Assembly: GCA_032160705.1 (NCBI GenBank)
Contig: JAVHVE010000057.1
Location: forward strand, 180,596-244,595
Reading direction: 5' to 3'
Source of the DNA: QHXM01 sp032160705
GTDB taxonomy: Bacteria > Acidobacteriota > Blastocatellia > Pyrinomonadales > Pyrinomonadaceae
Length of the DNA: 64,000 nucleotides
Shown here: positions 1 through 8,866 of the stretch, one piece after another
Layout of the letters: every line of letters starts with the position of its first letter
How positions within the stretch are numbered: position 1 is the stretch's first letter
The notes under the pieces: generated by a model
What the model saw: the letters and a program-made list of their open reading frames with translations, nothing else
What the model was told of the DNA's origin: nothing
Databases searched by the model: none
Program-made: the position numbers and the translations under genes

Positions 1-1
1 T

Positions 2-508
2 TCACTCAAAGCGTTTCTGGCCGAGTTGCGTGGGGGCGAAACCGCTTCCGGCGGACAGGATTTGCTTCGCCAGGCTTTCACTCAATATTACATTGCCCGC
101 TACGCCAAAGACCTGAAGCAAAAACATGAAGCGGCTTACTTCGCTAATTGTCTGGCCGTGTATCATGAACATATCCGGCTTGAGCCGTATATTAAAAAGT
201 CTATGCCTTTTATCATCCGCAAGTGTGCGACCAAGCGATTGATGCAGTTTGATGTCGGGACGGTCTGCCTGAAAGTCAGCGCGGAAGTTCCCGCATTAGA
301 CGGAGTGCCGTTCCCTGAAACTTTGCATCATTTATCCAATCAAGAGCTTTCCGATTTTCTCAACGGCGAAAACGAATGGCGCAGCGGTTTTGCGAGTGGC
401 CCGGCACGTGACTGGACAAACATTAACGAGAGAATGAGATACATTTTCCGATTATTTCGCGCGATGCATTTAGAGCAATCCGTCTTTGATCAACCCGATA
501 CGGCATGA
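2..508 (+). CDS. Hypothetical protein, 5' end cut by the window
   Basis: The reading frame is open from base 2 to the TGA at 506-508. No convincing start with a ribosome binding site lies inside the window (TTG at 26 is the first possible one), so the gene very probably begins upstream. The visible 168 residues are soluble-looking, rich in Arg, Tyr and Phe, with no membrane segment and no motif I recognise. The C-terminal half contains a conserved-looking stretch with RDWTNINERMRYIFRLF. Function is unknown. It is on the same strand as the next genes but separated from them by about 80 bp. Confidence 0.55.
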   Translation, partial: SLKAFLAELRGGETASGGQDLLRQAFTQYYIARYAKDLKQKHEAAYFANCLAVYHEHIRLEPYIKKSMPFIIRKCATKRLMQFDVGTVCLKVSAEVPALDGVPFPETLHHLSNQELSDFLNGENEWRSGFASGPARDWTNINERMRYIFRLFRAMHLEQSVFDQPDTA

Positions 509-589
509 TGAATCAACGAGGCCGACCCATTTTGGCATCACCATTCTGACCGGCTTTGATTAAGGCGATTACTTAAAGTGGAGAAATTT

Positions 590-1000
590 ATGAACAAGAA
601 ACTTGTCAAACCTCGATTGGTGATCGTTGGTTGCCTGCTCTTAGCCATCGTAGCCTTCGTGAGCGGGCGGCCTGGAACACCTCACGCACCAATGGCCGAA
701 CAGTTTGAGACGCGCTGCGGGTGGTTCAGCAATCCGACGCCCGCCAACGCTTCGTTGCACGACCGTGACGAGGAATGGATCATCGGGGTGCAGGGCGGGC
801 ATCAAGCTGAAGGCGACTGGCCGGACTTCAAACCCGGTCAATGGGTGCGAACGAACGTCAACTACGGTTACGGATGCGCGTGCCTGCGGGTTCGGGTCAA
901 CAGTCAAACCCATGAAGTGATCGAGATTGAAAGTGCTCGCGCACGGCCATTAGCAGTCTGCCGTCGGGATCGCTCGTTAAGGCGATGGAGTTTTAGGTAA
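590..1000 (+). CDS. DUF4087-like secreted protein
   Basis: The 136-residue product starts with a basic N-terminus (MNKKLVKPR) and a hydrophobic segment at about residues 10-27, so it is probably exported or membrane anchored. The body holds CGWFSNPTPANASLHDRD, an EGDWPDF patch and a YGYGCACLRV segment, which I recall as the pattern of the DUF4087 family (small secreted proteins of unknown function). ATG 590 is chosen over the in-frame GTG at 578 because GTGGAG sits 6 nt before the ATG. The family assignment is from memory of the motif pattern, not a search. Confidence 0.7.
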   Translation: MNKKLVKPRLVIVGCLLLAIVAFVSGRPGTPHAPMAEQFETRCGWFSNPTPANASLHDRDEEWIIGVQGGHQAEGDWPDFKPGQWVRTNVNYGYGCACLRVRVNSQTHEVIEIESARARPLAVCRRDRSLRRWSFR

Positions 1001-1056
1001 GAATTTTTTAGTCAGCCGAGCCTGATAAGCCCATTCGACCAGGAGAGGTGAGGTCT

Positions 1057-1413
1057 ATGCATACAAGAGACCGCAATGCTTTGGTGGTGGCTATAGCACT
1101 CGGTATCATTTCGGGAGCTTTAACTATTGCTGCGGCGTTTGCCGCCTTCCTGGTATTTATCGCTTTCTCTTTTCTGTCTCCGTTGATTGTCAGTTTAATG
1201 GCTCAAAACAGGGTCACGAGTTTGAGTCTGGTATCGAACTTGATAATGGCGTTAACGGTGATGATTATTTTCGCCGTTGCTATGAGTCATTCCATGCGGG
1301 CGCGATATGGTTTGGGGGAAATATTGCTGGGCATCCTAGTAATCTTACTGATGGCGGTGATCCCTGCTTTGGCGGTGTCGGGGGTGGTGAAGCTGATTCG
1401 GAGAAAAAGATAA
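1057..1413 (+). CDS. Small integral membrane protein, unknown function
   Basis: The product has 118 residues and three to four hydrophobic segments (about residues 10-35, 40-50, 55-75 and 85-110), with a basic C-terminus (KLIRRKR), consistent with the C-terminus facing the cytoplasm. ATG 1057 is preceded at good spacing by AGGAGAGG at 1041-1048. The GTG at 1048 overlaps that ribosome binding site and is a less likely start. I do not recognise the family. Confidence 0.65.
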   Translation: MHTRDRNALVVAIALGIISGALTIAAAFAAFLVFIAFSFLSPLIVSLMAQNRVTSLSLVSNLIMALTVMIIFAVAMSHSMRARYGLGEILLGILVILLMAVIPALAVSGVVKLIRRKR

Positions 1414-1520
1414 GCGCAAGCGACTATTTTTTAAACTCAGCTCTCTTGGTGGAGAATATAATTATAATGGTATAGCAAGGAGCCAACTTGCTATTTGCAT
1501 TTTCGAACAGGTAAAGCATC

Positions 1521-2345
1521 ATGGAGAATCAACACACTCTGGCAAACCAGAAAGATATTCCGGCGCTCAGGGAGATTGCGCCCGAGCTAGCACGCATCTC
1601 AAAATTCCGGCGAACTTTATCGCTCACCCTCCCTTTCCTGTATGTCGTTCTCTACTTCTGTTTCGCAACTCTCAGGTGGTGGCCGTTGGCCGTCCTCGCA
1701 ACGGTATGTTTGAGCTTTGTCACTTACGGCTCAACGTCTCACGATTTAGTTCATCGGAATCTAGGGTTGCGAAAGACGACGAACGATCTGCTTCTATTCG
1801 TTATCGAGTTGCTTGCTTTGCGTAGCGGGCACGCCTATCGCCTGGCTCACCTTCATCACCACGCACGTTATCCTGAGCGCGATGACATCGAGGGCGCAGC
1901 CGCAAGAATGAGTTTGCTGCGAACGCTCTTAGAAGGCGTAATCTTCCAGTTTAAAATCTGGCTGTGGGCGGTCAGACAAACCAGCCAGCAGAAGGCTTGG
2001 ATAATAATTGAAGGAATCAGTTGTGTGCTTCTGATTACCCTGGCGGTCTTTCTGTCTTCAGTGACACCGATATTTCTGGTTTATGTCATCCTGATGATTA
2101 TGGGAAGCTGGATCATCCCTTTAATCACTTCGTATATCCCTCACGCTCCTGATGGTCAGGATGAGCTGTCGCAAACACGCTTGTTTCGAGGCCGCGTTGC
2201 ATCCATCATCGCTCTTGAGCATTTATATCATCTTGAGCATCATCTCTATCCCGGTGTTCCACATCAGAATTGGCCTCAGTTAGCTAAAAGACTGGATTCA
2301 TTCTTTGAGGAAGCCGGTGTCAAGCCGATTAAAATCTGGTTTTGA
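1521..2345 (+). CDS. Membrane fatty-acid desaturase family protein
   Basis: This 274-residue membrane protein has the histidine boxes of the membrane-bound di-iron desaturase/hydroxylase superfamily: HDLVH (about residue 75), HLHHH (about residue 110) and a C-terminal HLEHHLYP (about residue 240). Hydrophobic pairs lie between them (about 35-70 and 155-205). The likely reaction is O2-dependent desaturation or hydroxylation of a lipid, acyl or carotenoid substrate; which one cannot be told from sequence. The start ATG 1521 lacks a strong Shine-Dalgarno. The next gene begins 10 bp after the stop, so the two are probably co-transcribed. Confidence 0.85.
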   Translation: MENQHTLANQKDIPALREIAPELARISKFRRTLSLTLPFLYVVLYFCFATLRWWPLAVLATVCLSFVTYGSTSHDLVHRNLGLRKTTNDLLLFVIELLALRSGHAYRLAHLHHHARYPERDDIEGAAARMSLLRTLLEGVIFQFKIWLWAVRQTSQQKAWIIIEGISCVLLITLAVFLSSVTPIFLVYVILMIMGSWIIPLITSYIPHAPDGQDELSQTRLFRGRVASIIALEHLYHLEHHLYPGVPHQNWPQLAKRLDSFFEEAGVKPIKIWF

Positions 2346-2355
2346 AACTTTGAGC

Positions 2356-3372
2356 ATGAATGAAATAGCCAGAGATGAGAGGGGAATTTTCCAGGCTCTA
2401 CTCGGAGACGGTCGGCCTTTATTAATCTTCACCGGGCTTTGCCTCGTGCTTTCAGGCGCATTTGCTCTCTTCCTTTCGGCCACCGGCCAGTTCTTACCAC
2501 ACGACGTGCAATTTCTCGGCATGAGCGCCGAACAGCTTTGCGCCATTCAAGGCTGCCGGATTGTTCATTTTATGTTTCATGACCGGGTCTCGTTTGGAGG
2601 CACGCTTGTTGCCGTCGGCGCGCTCTACATGTGGATGGCCGGATTTCCGCTGCGTCGTGGCGAAGCCTGGTCGTGGTGGCTTTTCCTGGTCAGCGGGACA
2701 ATCGGCTTTGGCAGCTTCCTGGCTTACCTTGGTTATGGCTATCTGGATACGTGGCATGGCCTGGCCACACTCTTTCTGCTTCCCTGTTTTATCATGGGGC
2801 TGGTTCGCTCCTACAAATTTTTACCTAAACCAGTACCTCTCGGCTCTCTCTTAAAATCATCGGTCAGCGTTCCCTGGCGTTCGCCATTTGGGCTTGGGCG
2901 ACTCTGCCTGCTCGGCACTGCTGTCGGGATGATTCTCGGCGGGCTCACGATTATGATTGTCGGGATGACAAGAGTTTTCGTTCCGCAGGATTTGACGTTC
3001 ATGGGAATCACGGCTGCCGACATCAATGCCATCAACCCGCGTTTGATACCTTTGATAGCTCACGACCGGGCGGGCTTCGGTGGTGGGATATGTTTATGCG
3101 GGGTCACAGTGCTGTTTTGTGTTTGGTGCGGGATGCCATCGAGAAGTTTATGGCAGGTACTTTGTCTGGCGGGAGTGATTGGCTTCTTTGCCGCCATCGG
3201 CATTCACCCGGTGGTCGGGTATAACGACTTCAGCCATCTGGCTCCGGCAATGCTGGGAGCGATGATATTCATAGTAGGATTGATTCTAACTTACAGGCCG
3301 ATGTGCTCAAAGACGATGCCCTTTGTGCGGCCAGAGCAATCTAACAACCCGAACAACCAGACCCCTCGATAG
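2356..3372 (+). CDS. Polytopic membrane protein with internal duplication
   Basis: The 338-residue product has two homologous halves, each with about four membrane segments. Half 1 (about residues 20-160) contains FLPHDVQFLGM...CRIVHFMFHDRVSFGG. Half 2 (about 185-325) contains FVPQDLTFMGI...LIPLIAHDRAGFGG. The shared (F)(L/V)P-D-FxGM/I and HDR-x-(S/G)FGG motifs show that a tandem duplication formed the gene. ATG 2356 is chosen because the longer frame from 2305 overlaps the desaturase. It probably works with the desaturase, 10 bp upstream, but no function is established. Confidence 0.75.
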   Translation: MNEIARDERGIFQALLGDGRPLLIFTGLCLVLSGAFALFLSATGQFLPHDVQFLGMSAEQLCAIQGCRIVHFMFHDRVSFGGTLVAVGALYMWMAGFPLRRGEAWSWWLFLVSGTIGFGSFLAYLGYGYLDTWHGLATLFLLPCFIMGLVRSYKFLPKPVPLGSLLKSSVSVPWRSPFGLGRLCLLGTAVGMILGGLTIMIVGMTRVFVPQDLTFMGITAADINAINPRLIPLIAHDRAGFGGGICLCGVTVLFCVWCGMPSRSLWQVLCLAGVIGFFAAIGIHPVVGYNDFSHLAPAMLGAMIFIVGLILTYRPMCSKTMPFVRPEQSNNPNNQTPR

Positions 3373-3435
3373 CTTCCATTTTTGTCACATTAACTTCAGC
3401 GGCGAGCACAGTGCGAATGGCTCTCTTGTTCTTCA

Positions 3436-3714
3436 CTATGAATTAATCACGAGATATAAGACGAATGCAGAGGCAAGTATTATTATCCAGACAATGGAAA
3501 GGACGAGTGTGAGATTTTGCTTTTTCTTTTGGATGGCGTTTGAAACTACCAGACCGTATAAGACAAGAAGATGAACCAGGATTACCAGAATCAACCTCTT
3601 ATACCAGTCCGAAACGAAGATAAGTGTGACGAGAAAAAACAGGAGCATCACAAGAGCACCAAGGAAAATCGTGACAGCCGAAAAAATACCCAAAGCCCGT
3701 ACTCTCGTGTTCAT
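3436..3714 (-). CDS. Small membrane protein, three to four TM segments
   Basis: The 92-residue product is almost entirely hydrophobic, with segments at about residues 9-33, 40-58 and 68-90 separated by short basic loops (WYKR, QKKKQN). Such regular alternation supports a real membrane protein. A Shine-Dalgarno (AAGGTGG) lies 8 nt before the ATG at 3714. It is convergent with the gene ending at 3372. The family is unknown, and plus-strand frames across it look like shadows. Confidence 0.6.
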   Translation of the reverse strand: MNTRVRALGIFSAVTIFLGALVMLLFFLVTLIFVSDWYKRLILVILVHLLVLYGLVVSNAIQKKKQNLTLVLSIVWIIILASAFVLYLVINS

Positions 3715-3922
3715 TGCTCAAGCCACCTTCACAAATTTTTTAAAGGGCAAGCTCATCCAGTTTTGTGCAGATAATAGTTCATGCCATGAGGGTTGACAAT
3801 AATGCTTCTAATATTCAGGATTTGATTTTCTTACTTTCATTGTTGATGTGTGAGCAAAAAGCACGACGCAACTGTGCTCTCTCCTCACACATTCAATCCA
3901 CATTACTACTCACCTCAGATAG

Positions 3923-4035
3923 ATGTGCCGCTTTTGTTGGCACATTAAGATGCTTCGGCTTCGGCACATCCATTGCCATGTAGCCAATCGCAGACATTCA
4001 TCGGTGAAAGCCGTGAGCGTGGCCTGCCGGACGCA
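3923..4035 (+). promoter_or_regulatory. Candidate regulator dyad and weak sigma54-like promoter upstream of the 4075 gene
   Basis: The 360-bp gap 3715-4074 holds a perfect 7-bp dyad, ATGTGCC (3923-3929) and GGCACAT (3939-3945), with another GGCACAT at 3964-3970. A GG-N10-GC element (TGGCCTGCCGGACGCA, 4020-4035) lies about 86 bp beyond the dyad centre and 40 bp before ATG 4075. GG and GC are kept but other consensus bases are not, so the promoter is weakly supported. The NtrC-type regulator at 7009-8421 is a possible binder (inference). Confidence 0.3.
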
Positions 4036-4074
4036 CCGTTTTGTGCTCCGCACTTTTGGAAGGGAGAGAGAATC

Positions 4075-4854
4075 ATGTCTCTATTAAGTAAACGTAATCT
4101 CCTAGTGGGCGTTCTGACCTTTATCCTCGGTATCGGAGCTTTTGCAGCCATCTGGGGAATGCCGAAATTTCTCAAGCCGAACACTACCACTAAGAGTCAG
4201 GTCGCTGCATATCTGCTTGATGAGAGGGGCGCGGTCAACGGGCTGCTGCTCACGAGCGGCGACCAGTTGCATTTCAGCCCGCAAACAGGTGAAGCGGTCG
4301 CGGCTCAAATAAAGGTCGGCGACGAAGTAACTGCGACGGGGCACGCCGGATCAAAATCAAATTATGGGCGCGAAGTTCGTGTCGAACAGATTTCTGCGAA
4401 CGGGCGCACCATCATCGAAGCCGAGTCAGGGCCAAAGCATCCGCATGAGCCGCGTGACAAGCGTGGGCCTAAAGGTCATGACGAACGCCCCGCTCCACCT
4501 GATGCGTCCGCGCCAGCGGAAGCAAAGACGGAATCGAATGTTGCACCGGGCAGCGACGCCGGAGATGCTCTTCAAACCGGGAATGCGCAGCCCGCGCCGC
4601 CGGAGATATTCAAAGCCACAGGCACGGTCAAAGCCCATCTCGTCAACGGTCACGGCGATGTGGATGGCCTGATCTTATCGAGTGGCGAGCAGGTGCGATT
4701 TTCGCCAAAGGTTGGCAAGCTTGTCATCGCCGCCGAGCAGGGGGCAGACACTCCGGTGAGCGTCGAAGGGACAGCCGTGAGCAATGAACGCGGCACGGTC
4801 ATCCGCCCGACGCTAATTACGGTCGGCAACCAGACCATCGCACTGGGGCGATGA
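4075..4854 (+). CDS. Membrane-anchored periplasmic protein with duplicated OB-like domain
   Basis: The 259-residue product has an N-terminal membrane segment (about residues 10-28) followed by two similar beta-rich modules: about 38-115 (AVNGLLLTSGDQLHFSPQTG) and about 180-258 (DVDGLILSSGEQVRFSPKVG). A Pro/Ala/charged disordered linker with HPHEPRDKRGPKGHDE lies between them. The modules look like OB-fold ligand-binding domains (inference). ATG 4075 follows AGGGAGAGAG at good spacing, and the in-frame ORF to 3973 is not needed. It precedes a sensor kinase by about 85 bp, so it could be the periplasmic output or sensing partner of that system. Confidence 0.7.
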   Translation: MSLLSKRNLLVGVLTFILGIGAFAAIWGMPKFLKPNTTTKSQVAAYLLDERGAVNGLLLTSGDQLHFSPQTGEAVAAQIKVGDEVTATGHAGSKSNYGREVRVEQISANGRTIIEAESGPKHPHEPRDKRGPKGHDERPAPPDASAPAEAKTESNVAPGSDAGDALQTGNAQPAPPEIFKATGTVKAHLVNGHGDVDGLILSSGEQVRFSPKVGKLVIAAEQGADTPVSVEGTAVSNERGTVIRPTLITVGNQTIALGR

Positions 4855-4938
4855 CCACGACCGAACGGCCAAGGTGGATTGCGCACCGCTGCCTTAGAAT
4901 CGAAGGCCGCACTTGATTTAGCATTGACAGGATGGATT

Positions 4939-6681
4939 ATGCGGCACGAGCATACCATCAAACCGGAACAGAAGATGACGATGCTTGGTGCAATCAGAAA
5001 GATGAGTTTGCGAACGCGGCTAGCAGTGCTGGCTGCGTTCGCGCTCCTCGCGCTCCTCGTCGCCCTCTTTGTCGCCTGGCGTTTGGCTCGCGCGACTGAA
5101 AACTTCGCTCTCCGCCAGGCTGATTCTTCACTGCACGCAGCGGCGCGCGATCTGGCGCGCGCCGTTCGTGCTCATCCGTCAGGTTATCAAACCATTGAAG
5201 AGGCCGCGACTGCTCCGCCTGACCGCCCGTCAGCGCCTCGTGATAAAGGCCCACGGATGCGCCCATTGCCGCCACATGTGAAAACCCTCTTTGCCGCGTA
5301 TGCAGACCCGCTCTCGCGTCTCACGGCCATTACGCTCCATCGTTTCCCTGAGACGAATGGGGGCTTCTACCGGGCTACCGACGGCGCACTCGTCGGTCAG
5401 GCTTTCCCGGCAAATGCCGGAACGGGCAGCGACATGGTATTCCCGTCGGACGTAGCTGATGTGATCCGCACGCTGGCACAGCAGGCAAACGAAACAGGAG
5501 CGCCAGCCTCCCGCACGATTCAAACAGGAAGCGACCGCATCATCATCATCGCCTACCCTGCGCAAGCAGATAGCTTAGACGTTGATGATGCTTCATCTAC
5601 GGCAGATGGAGGCTCATCAAACACAATCGCGGCGGCGTGGGCTATGCAGCGGCTCTCGAATCTCACGGGCGTCTCCGACAAAGCTAATCTGGCCGCGCTC
5701 GCGTTGCTCATCTTGAGCATCATCGCGGTCGGCGGGCTGGCCCTCGTGACTGTCAAAGATTTGCGCTCCGGTGTGTCGGGTATTGAGCGAGGGCTGACGG
5801 GTCTCACCGATGATCTCAGTCAACAAATCACGCCGCCTCGCACGCCGGAACTCGCGCGTATCACGGGTGCGATTAATCAACTGGCCGAGACTTTGCGCGT
5901 CAACCTCGCGCGCCAGTCCGAACTGGAACATGACCTGCTACGAAACGAACGACTCTCTGCTCTGGGGCGTCTCACGGCAGGGGTCGCGCACGAGGTACGC
6001 AATCCCTTAGCGGCCATCAAGCTCAAAGTCCAGATGGCGCGGCGCGCCAGGAATGCGCCCGAAAGGTTAGACGATACTTTCCGCGTTATCACCGAAGAGA
6101 TAGACCGGCTGGATGCGCTCGTTCGCCGCCTCCTGGAATTCGGGCGCATTCAGCCAGTCGAACAAACCCAACTTGATCTCGGCGAACTTGTCCAGCGCCG
6201 CGCCGCGTTCTTCAACGACGTGGCCGAGCGCGCGGGCGTGAAGATTGAAACGCGCGTGCCGACGGATACTGTGATAGTTGAAGGCGACGATCAGCGTCTG
6301 GCGCAGGTGCTTGATAACCTGATCCAGAATGCGCTCTCTGCGATGCCAGGTGGCGGACGGCTCAAGCTCAGTTGCGAGGCCGTGACTACCGAAGATGGCC
6401 TCGCGGTGGCGCGTCTCACGGTGGAGGACACAGGGCGCGGCATCTCCCCGGAAAATCAGGAGCGCATCTTTGAGCCTTTCTTTACGGGGCGCGAGACGGG
6501 CACAGGATTAGGTCTGGCAATCGCACGCGAGATAGTAGAGGCGCACGGCGGGCGCATCAACTTTGTCAGCCGCGAAGCGCCCGGCGCGTTCTTTCTGATC
6601 GAGTTGCCACAACGGATGCAGGCTGAGAGCAATAAACAATTCAGTCAACGATCAGGGGCTGAATCAGGGGATGCGGCATGA
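4939..6681 (+). CDS. Sensor histidine kinase with HAMP-type linker
   Basis: The 580-residue kinase has a TM segment near residues 25-48, a periplasmic domain of about 190 residues, a second TM near 250-270, a HAMP-like linker, and a HisKA domain with AGVAHEVRNPLAAIK (phospho-acceptor His about 351). The HATPase domain shows an N box (NLIQNALSAMPGG), a G1 box (VEDTGRGIS) and a G2 box (GTGLGLAIA). It should autophosphorylate and donate to the receiver of the NtrC-type regulator at 7009. The true start is uncertain: ATG 4939 has AGGATGG upstream, and ATG 4975 or TTG 4879 are alternatives. The stop overlaps the next start by 4 bp. Confidence 0.9.
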   Translation: MRHEHTIKPEQKMTMLGAIRKMSLRTRLAVLAAFALLALLVALFVAWRLARATENFALRQADSSLHAAARDLARAVRAHPSGYQTIEEAATAPPDRPSAPRDKGPRMRPLPPHVKTLFAAYADPLSRLTAITLHRFPETNGGFYRATDGALVGQAFPANAGTGSDMVFPSDVADVIRTLAQQANETGAPASRTIQTGSDRIIIIAYPAQADSLDVDDASSTADGGSSNTIAAAWAMQRLSNLTGVSDKANLAALALLILSIIAVGGLALVTVKDLRSGVSGIERGLTGLTDDLSQQITPPRTPELARITGAINQLAETLRVNLARQSELEHDLLRNERLSALGRLTAGVAHEVRNPLAAIKLKVQMARRARNAPERLDDTFRVITEEIDRLDALVRRLLEFGRIQPVEQTQLDLGELVQRRAAFFNDVAERAGVKIETRVPTDTVIVEGDDQRLAQVLDNLIQNALSAMPGGGRLKLSCEAVTTEDGLAVARLTVEDTGRGISPENQERIFEPFFTGRETGTGLGLAIAREIVEAHGGRINFVSREAPGAFFLIELPQRMQAESNKQFSQRSGAESGDAA

Positions 6682-7004
6682 AGACAGTCATCCTCCTAAT
6701 CATCTCGAATATTTTTATGACCATCGCGTGGTACGGTCATCTCAAGCACAAAGACAAGCCTGTTATCTGGATGATCCTGGCGAGCTGGTCAATGGCGCTC
6801 TTTGAATACATCTTTCAGGTTCCGGCGAATCGCATCGGCTCTCAGACATTCAGCATCACGCAGTTGAAGATCATGCAGGAGTGCATCACCCTGGCGGTCT
6901 TTACCATAATCGCGTATTTTCTCTTCGGTCAGACGCTCAAGTGGAATAACTTTGTCTCCTACGCGCTGATCGTCGGAGCGGTCTATTTCTCGTTCGCACA
7001 TTAG
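6678..7004 (+). CDS. DUF486 (DMT-like) family small membrane protein
   Basis: The product is 108 residues with four hydrophobic segments and the family-like features MTIAWYGHLK near the N-terminus, FEYIFQVPANRIG in the middle, and SQTFSITQLKIMQE. These match the DUF486 family of four-TM proteins related to drug/metabolite transporters (family recalled, not searched). ATG 6678 overlaps the kinase stop as ATGA, which indicates translational coupling, and the regulator begins 4 bp after its stop. It is therefore wedged inside a two-component operon, a position that suggests a functional link with the kinase (inference). Confidence 0.85.
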   Translation: MKTVILLIISNIFMTIAWYGHLKHKDKPVIWMILASWSMALFEYIFQVPANRIGSQTFSITQLKIMQECITLAVFTIIAYFLFGQTLKWNNFVSYALIVGAVYFSFAH

Positions 7005-7008
7005 CAGC

Positions 7009-8421
7009 ATGAAAGAAGACGCGACACAAGTTCTCATCGTTGATGACGAGACAAATCTGCGAGAGAGTCTCGCCGAGCTGGTTGAGAGCGAGGGCTTCCG
7101 CTCGTCACAAGTGGCCAATGGCGAGGAGGCCGTCCGTGTGTTGCGTACAGGCGCAATGAGACCGGATGTCGTGTTCCTCGATATGCGAATGCCGAAGCTG
7201 GACGGACTCAGCGTGCTGCGCTTGATTCAGGAAGAGAAGTTGACGGACGCGCCCGTGGTCGTCATCAGCGCTTTCGGCGATAGCTCAAAGGTGATCGAGG
7301 CGATGAGGCTCGGCGCTTATGACTACATCACCAAGCCTCTCGATCTGGATGAAACGCTCATTATCCTGCATCGTGCCGCAGAGCAGCGACGGCTCAACCG
7401 CGAAGCGGAAGCGATGCGCCAGCAAGGTTCGACAAGCGAGAGCACGAAAGAGGCAGCGTCGCCTGACCAAAAATTCGAGATGCTCGGAGTGAGCCGCGCG
7501 ATGCGCGACATTTTCAAACAGATCGGACGCATCGCAGCGACGGACGCAACACTTCTCATTACAGGTGAATCGGGGACAGGCAAAGAGCTGGTCGCGCGCG
7601 CCGTCCATCAACATTCAGCGCGCTCTCGCCGCCCGTTCGTCGCCGTCAACTGTGGCGCGCTGCCTGAAAATTTAATCGAAGCGGAACTCTTCGGCCATGA
7701 GCGCGGCGCGTTCACGGGCGCAGAACGTCAGAAGAAAGGGCGCTTTGAGCTAGCCCACACGGGCACGCTCTTTCTTGACGAGGTCGGAGAACTGAGCCTG
7801 GCGGCGCAGGTGAAACTGCTGCGCGCCGTCGAGACGCGCCGTTTTGAGCGCGTCGGCGGGACTGAATCTGTCAGCGTGGACGTGCGCGTCGTCTGTGCAA
7901 CCAATCGTGACCTCAAAGAAGAGGTGGAAGAAAAGAGATTCCGTGAAGACTTATTCTATCGCCTGAACGTGATCGAAGTCAGACTGCCGCCGCTCAGAGA
8001 AAGGCTCGCCGACGTACCGCAACTGGCCGAATCATTTCTTGAACGCGCTGTCGTGCGCCACGCGCTCAAGACTAAAACTTTGTCGCCCACGGCGCTGCGC
8101 GAACTGCTCGCTTACGATTTTCCCGGCAACGTGCGCGAACTCGAAAACATGATCGAGCGTGCCGCCGTCACTTCCAACGGTGAAGTCATCCTGCCGGAAC
8201 ATCTGTTCGGCGGCGACCGCGCGACCGATGCCGCTTCGTCTCAAAACGCCGATACAAAATTGTTTGAGCTTCCATTTCACAGGGCGGTCGCCGCGCTCGA
8301 ACGCGAGTTGATCCGGCGCGCGCTCCGTACTGCCAATGGTAATCGCGCGGAGGCGGCGCGTTTGCTCGGAATTAATCGCCGTTTGCTATACTCCAAAATG
8401 GAAGAGCACCAGATCACTTGA
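7009..8421 (+). CDS. NtrC-family sigma54-dependent response regulator
   Basis: This 470-residue regulator has the standard three-part layout. The receiver (about 1-120) carries VVFLDMRMP, phospho-acceptor Asp about 58, and K in the ITKPLD motif. The AAA+ domain (about 155-385) has Walker A GESGTGKE, the canonical sigma54 contact loop GAFTGA, and Walker B-type LFLDEVGE. A Fis-type HTH lies at the C-terminus (NRAEAARLLGINRRLLYSKM). It activates sigma54-RNA polymerase open-complex formation in an ATP-dependent way. Its partner is the kinase at 4939. Targets are unknown; the gene's own operon is the first candidate. Confidence 0.95.
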   Translation: MKEDATQVLIVDDETNLRESLAELVESEGFRSSQVANGEEAVRVLRTGAMRPDVVFLDMRMPKLDGLSVLRLIQEEKLTDAPVVVISAFGDSSKVIEAMRLGAYDYITKPLDLDETLIILHRAAEQRRLNREAEAMRQQGSTSESTKEAASPDQKFEMLGVSRAMRDIFKQIGRIAATDATLLITGESGTGKELVARAVHQHSARSRRPFVAVNCGALPENLIEAELFGHERGAFTGAERQKKGRFELAHTGTLFLDEVGELSLAAQVKLLRAVETRRFERVGGTESVSVDVRVVCATNRDLKEEVEEKRFREDLFYRLNVIEVRLPPLRERLADVPQLAESFLERAVVRHALKTKTLSPTALRELLAYDFPGNVRELENMIERAAVTSNGEVILPEHLFGGDRATDAASSQNADTKLFELPFHRAVAALERELIRRALRTANGNRAEAARLLGINRRLLYSKMEEHQIT

Positions 8422-8467
8422 GCCAGGGCGACATGGAATTATCTGACAGTCCGTAAGGGGAACGCAG

Positions 8468-8866
8468 ATGAGGATCAGAAAAATAATTCAAACCTTGAAA
8501 GGATTCAGTTGGCGACAGTGGCTGGTGCTCTGTGCCTTCCTCTTCTTCATAGGATTTACGGGGCATCACGCTTTTCTCTTCGTGCGCGACGCCATTTACT
8601 GGCAATACCACCAGGATGAGCAGATTCAAGGGTGGATGCCTGTCGGCTACGTCGCCCACTCTTATCGTGTGCCGCCTCATGTCCTTTATCTGGCGCTTGG
8701 TCTGCCACACAAGCCGCCGGACAAGCGCCCCTTGAGCGAGATAGCCAAAGCGCAGAACCGTTCGATGGAAGAAGTGAGCGCCGTTCTGCAAGACGCGATT
8801 GTTCACGCTCGGCCACCGTATCCGCCGCCACCGCCCCCGCCACCAGATAATGGAGGCGCGCCGTGA
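8468..8866 (+). CDS. Small single-TM protein with proline-rich tail
   Basis: The 132-residue product has a TM segment at about residues 18-42, a soluble domain containing GWMPVGYVAHSYRVPPHVLYLALGLP, and a tail ending in a run of prolines. The middle part looks like a short helical (helix-turn-helix-like) module: PLSEIAKAQNRSMEEVSAVLQDAI. The stop overlaps the DedA start by 4 bp (GTGA), so the two are translationally coupled and probably work together at the membrane. Function is unknown. Confidence 0.7.
   Translation: MRIRKIIQTLKGFSWRQWLVLCAFLFFIGFTGHHAFLFVRDAIYWQYHQDEQIQGWMPVGYVAHSYRVPPHVLYLALGLPHKPPDKRPLSEIAKAQNRSMEEVSAVLQDAIVHARPPYPPPPPPPPDNGGAP

Noticed and set aside
3765..3983. 72-residue plus-strand gene
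   Set aside because: No ribosome binding site, no recognisable pattern, and it overlaps the dyad-rich control region.
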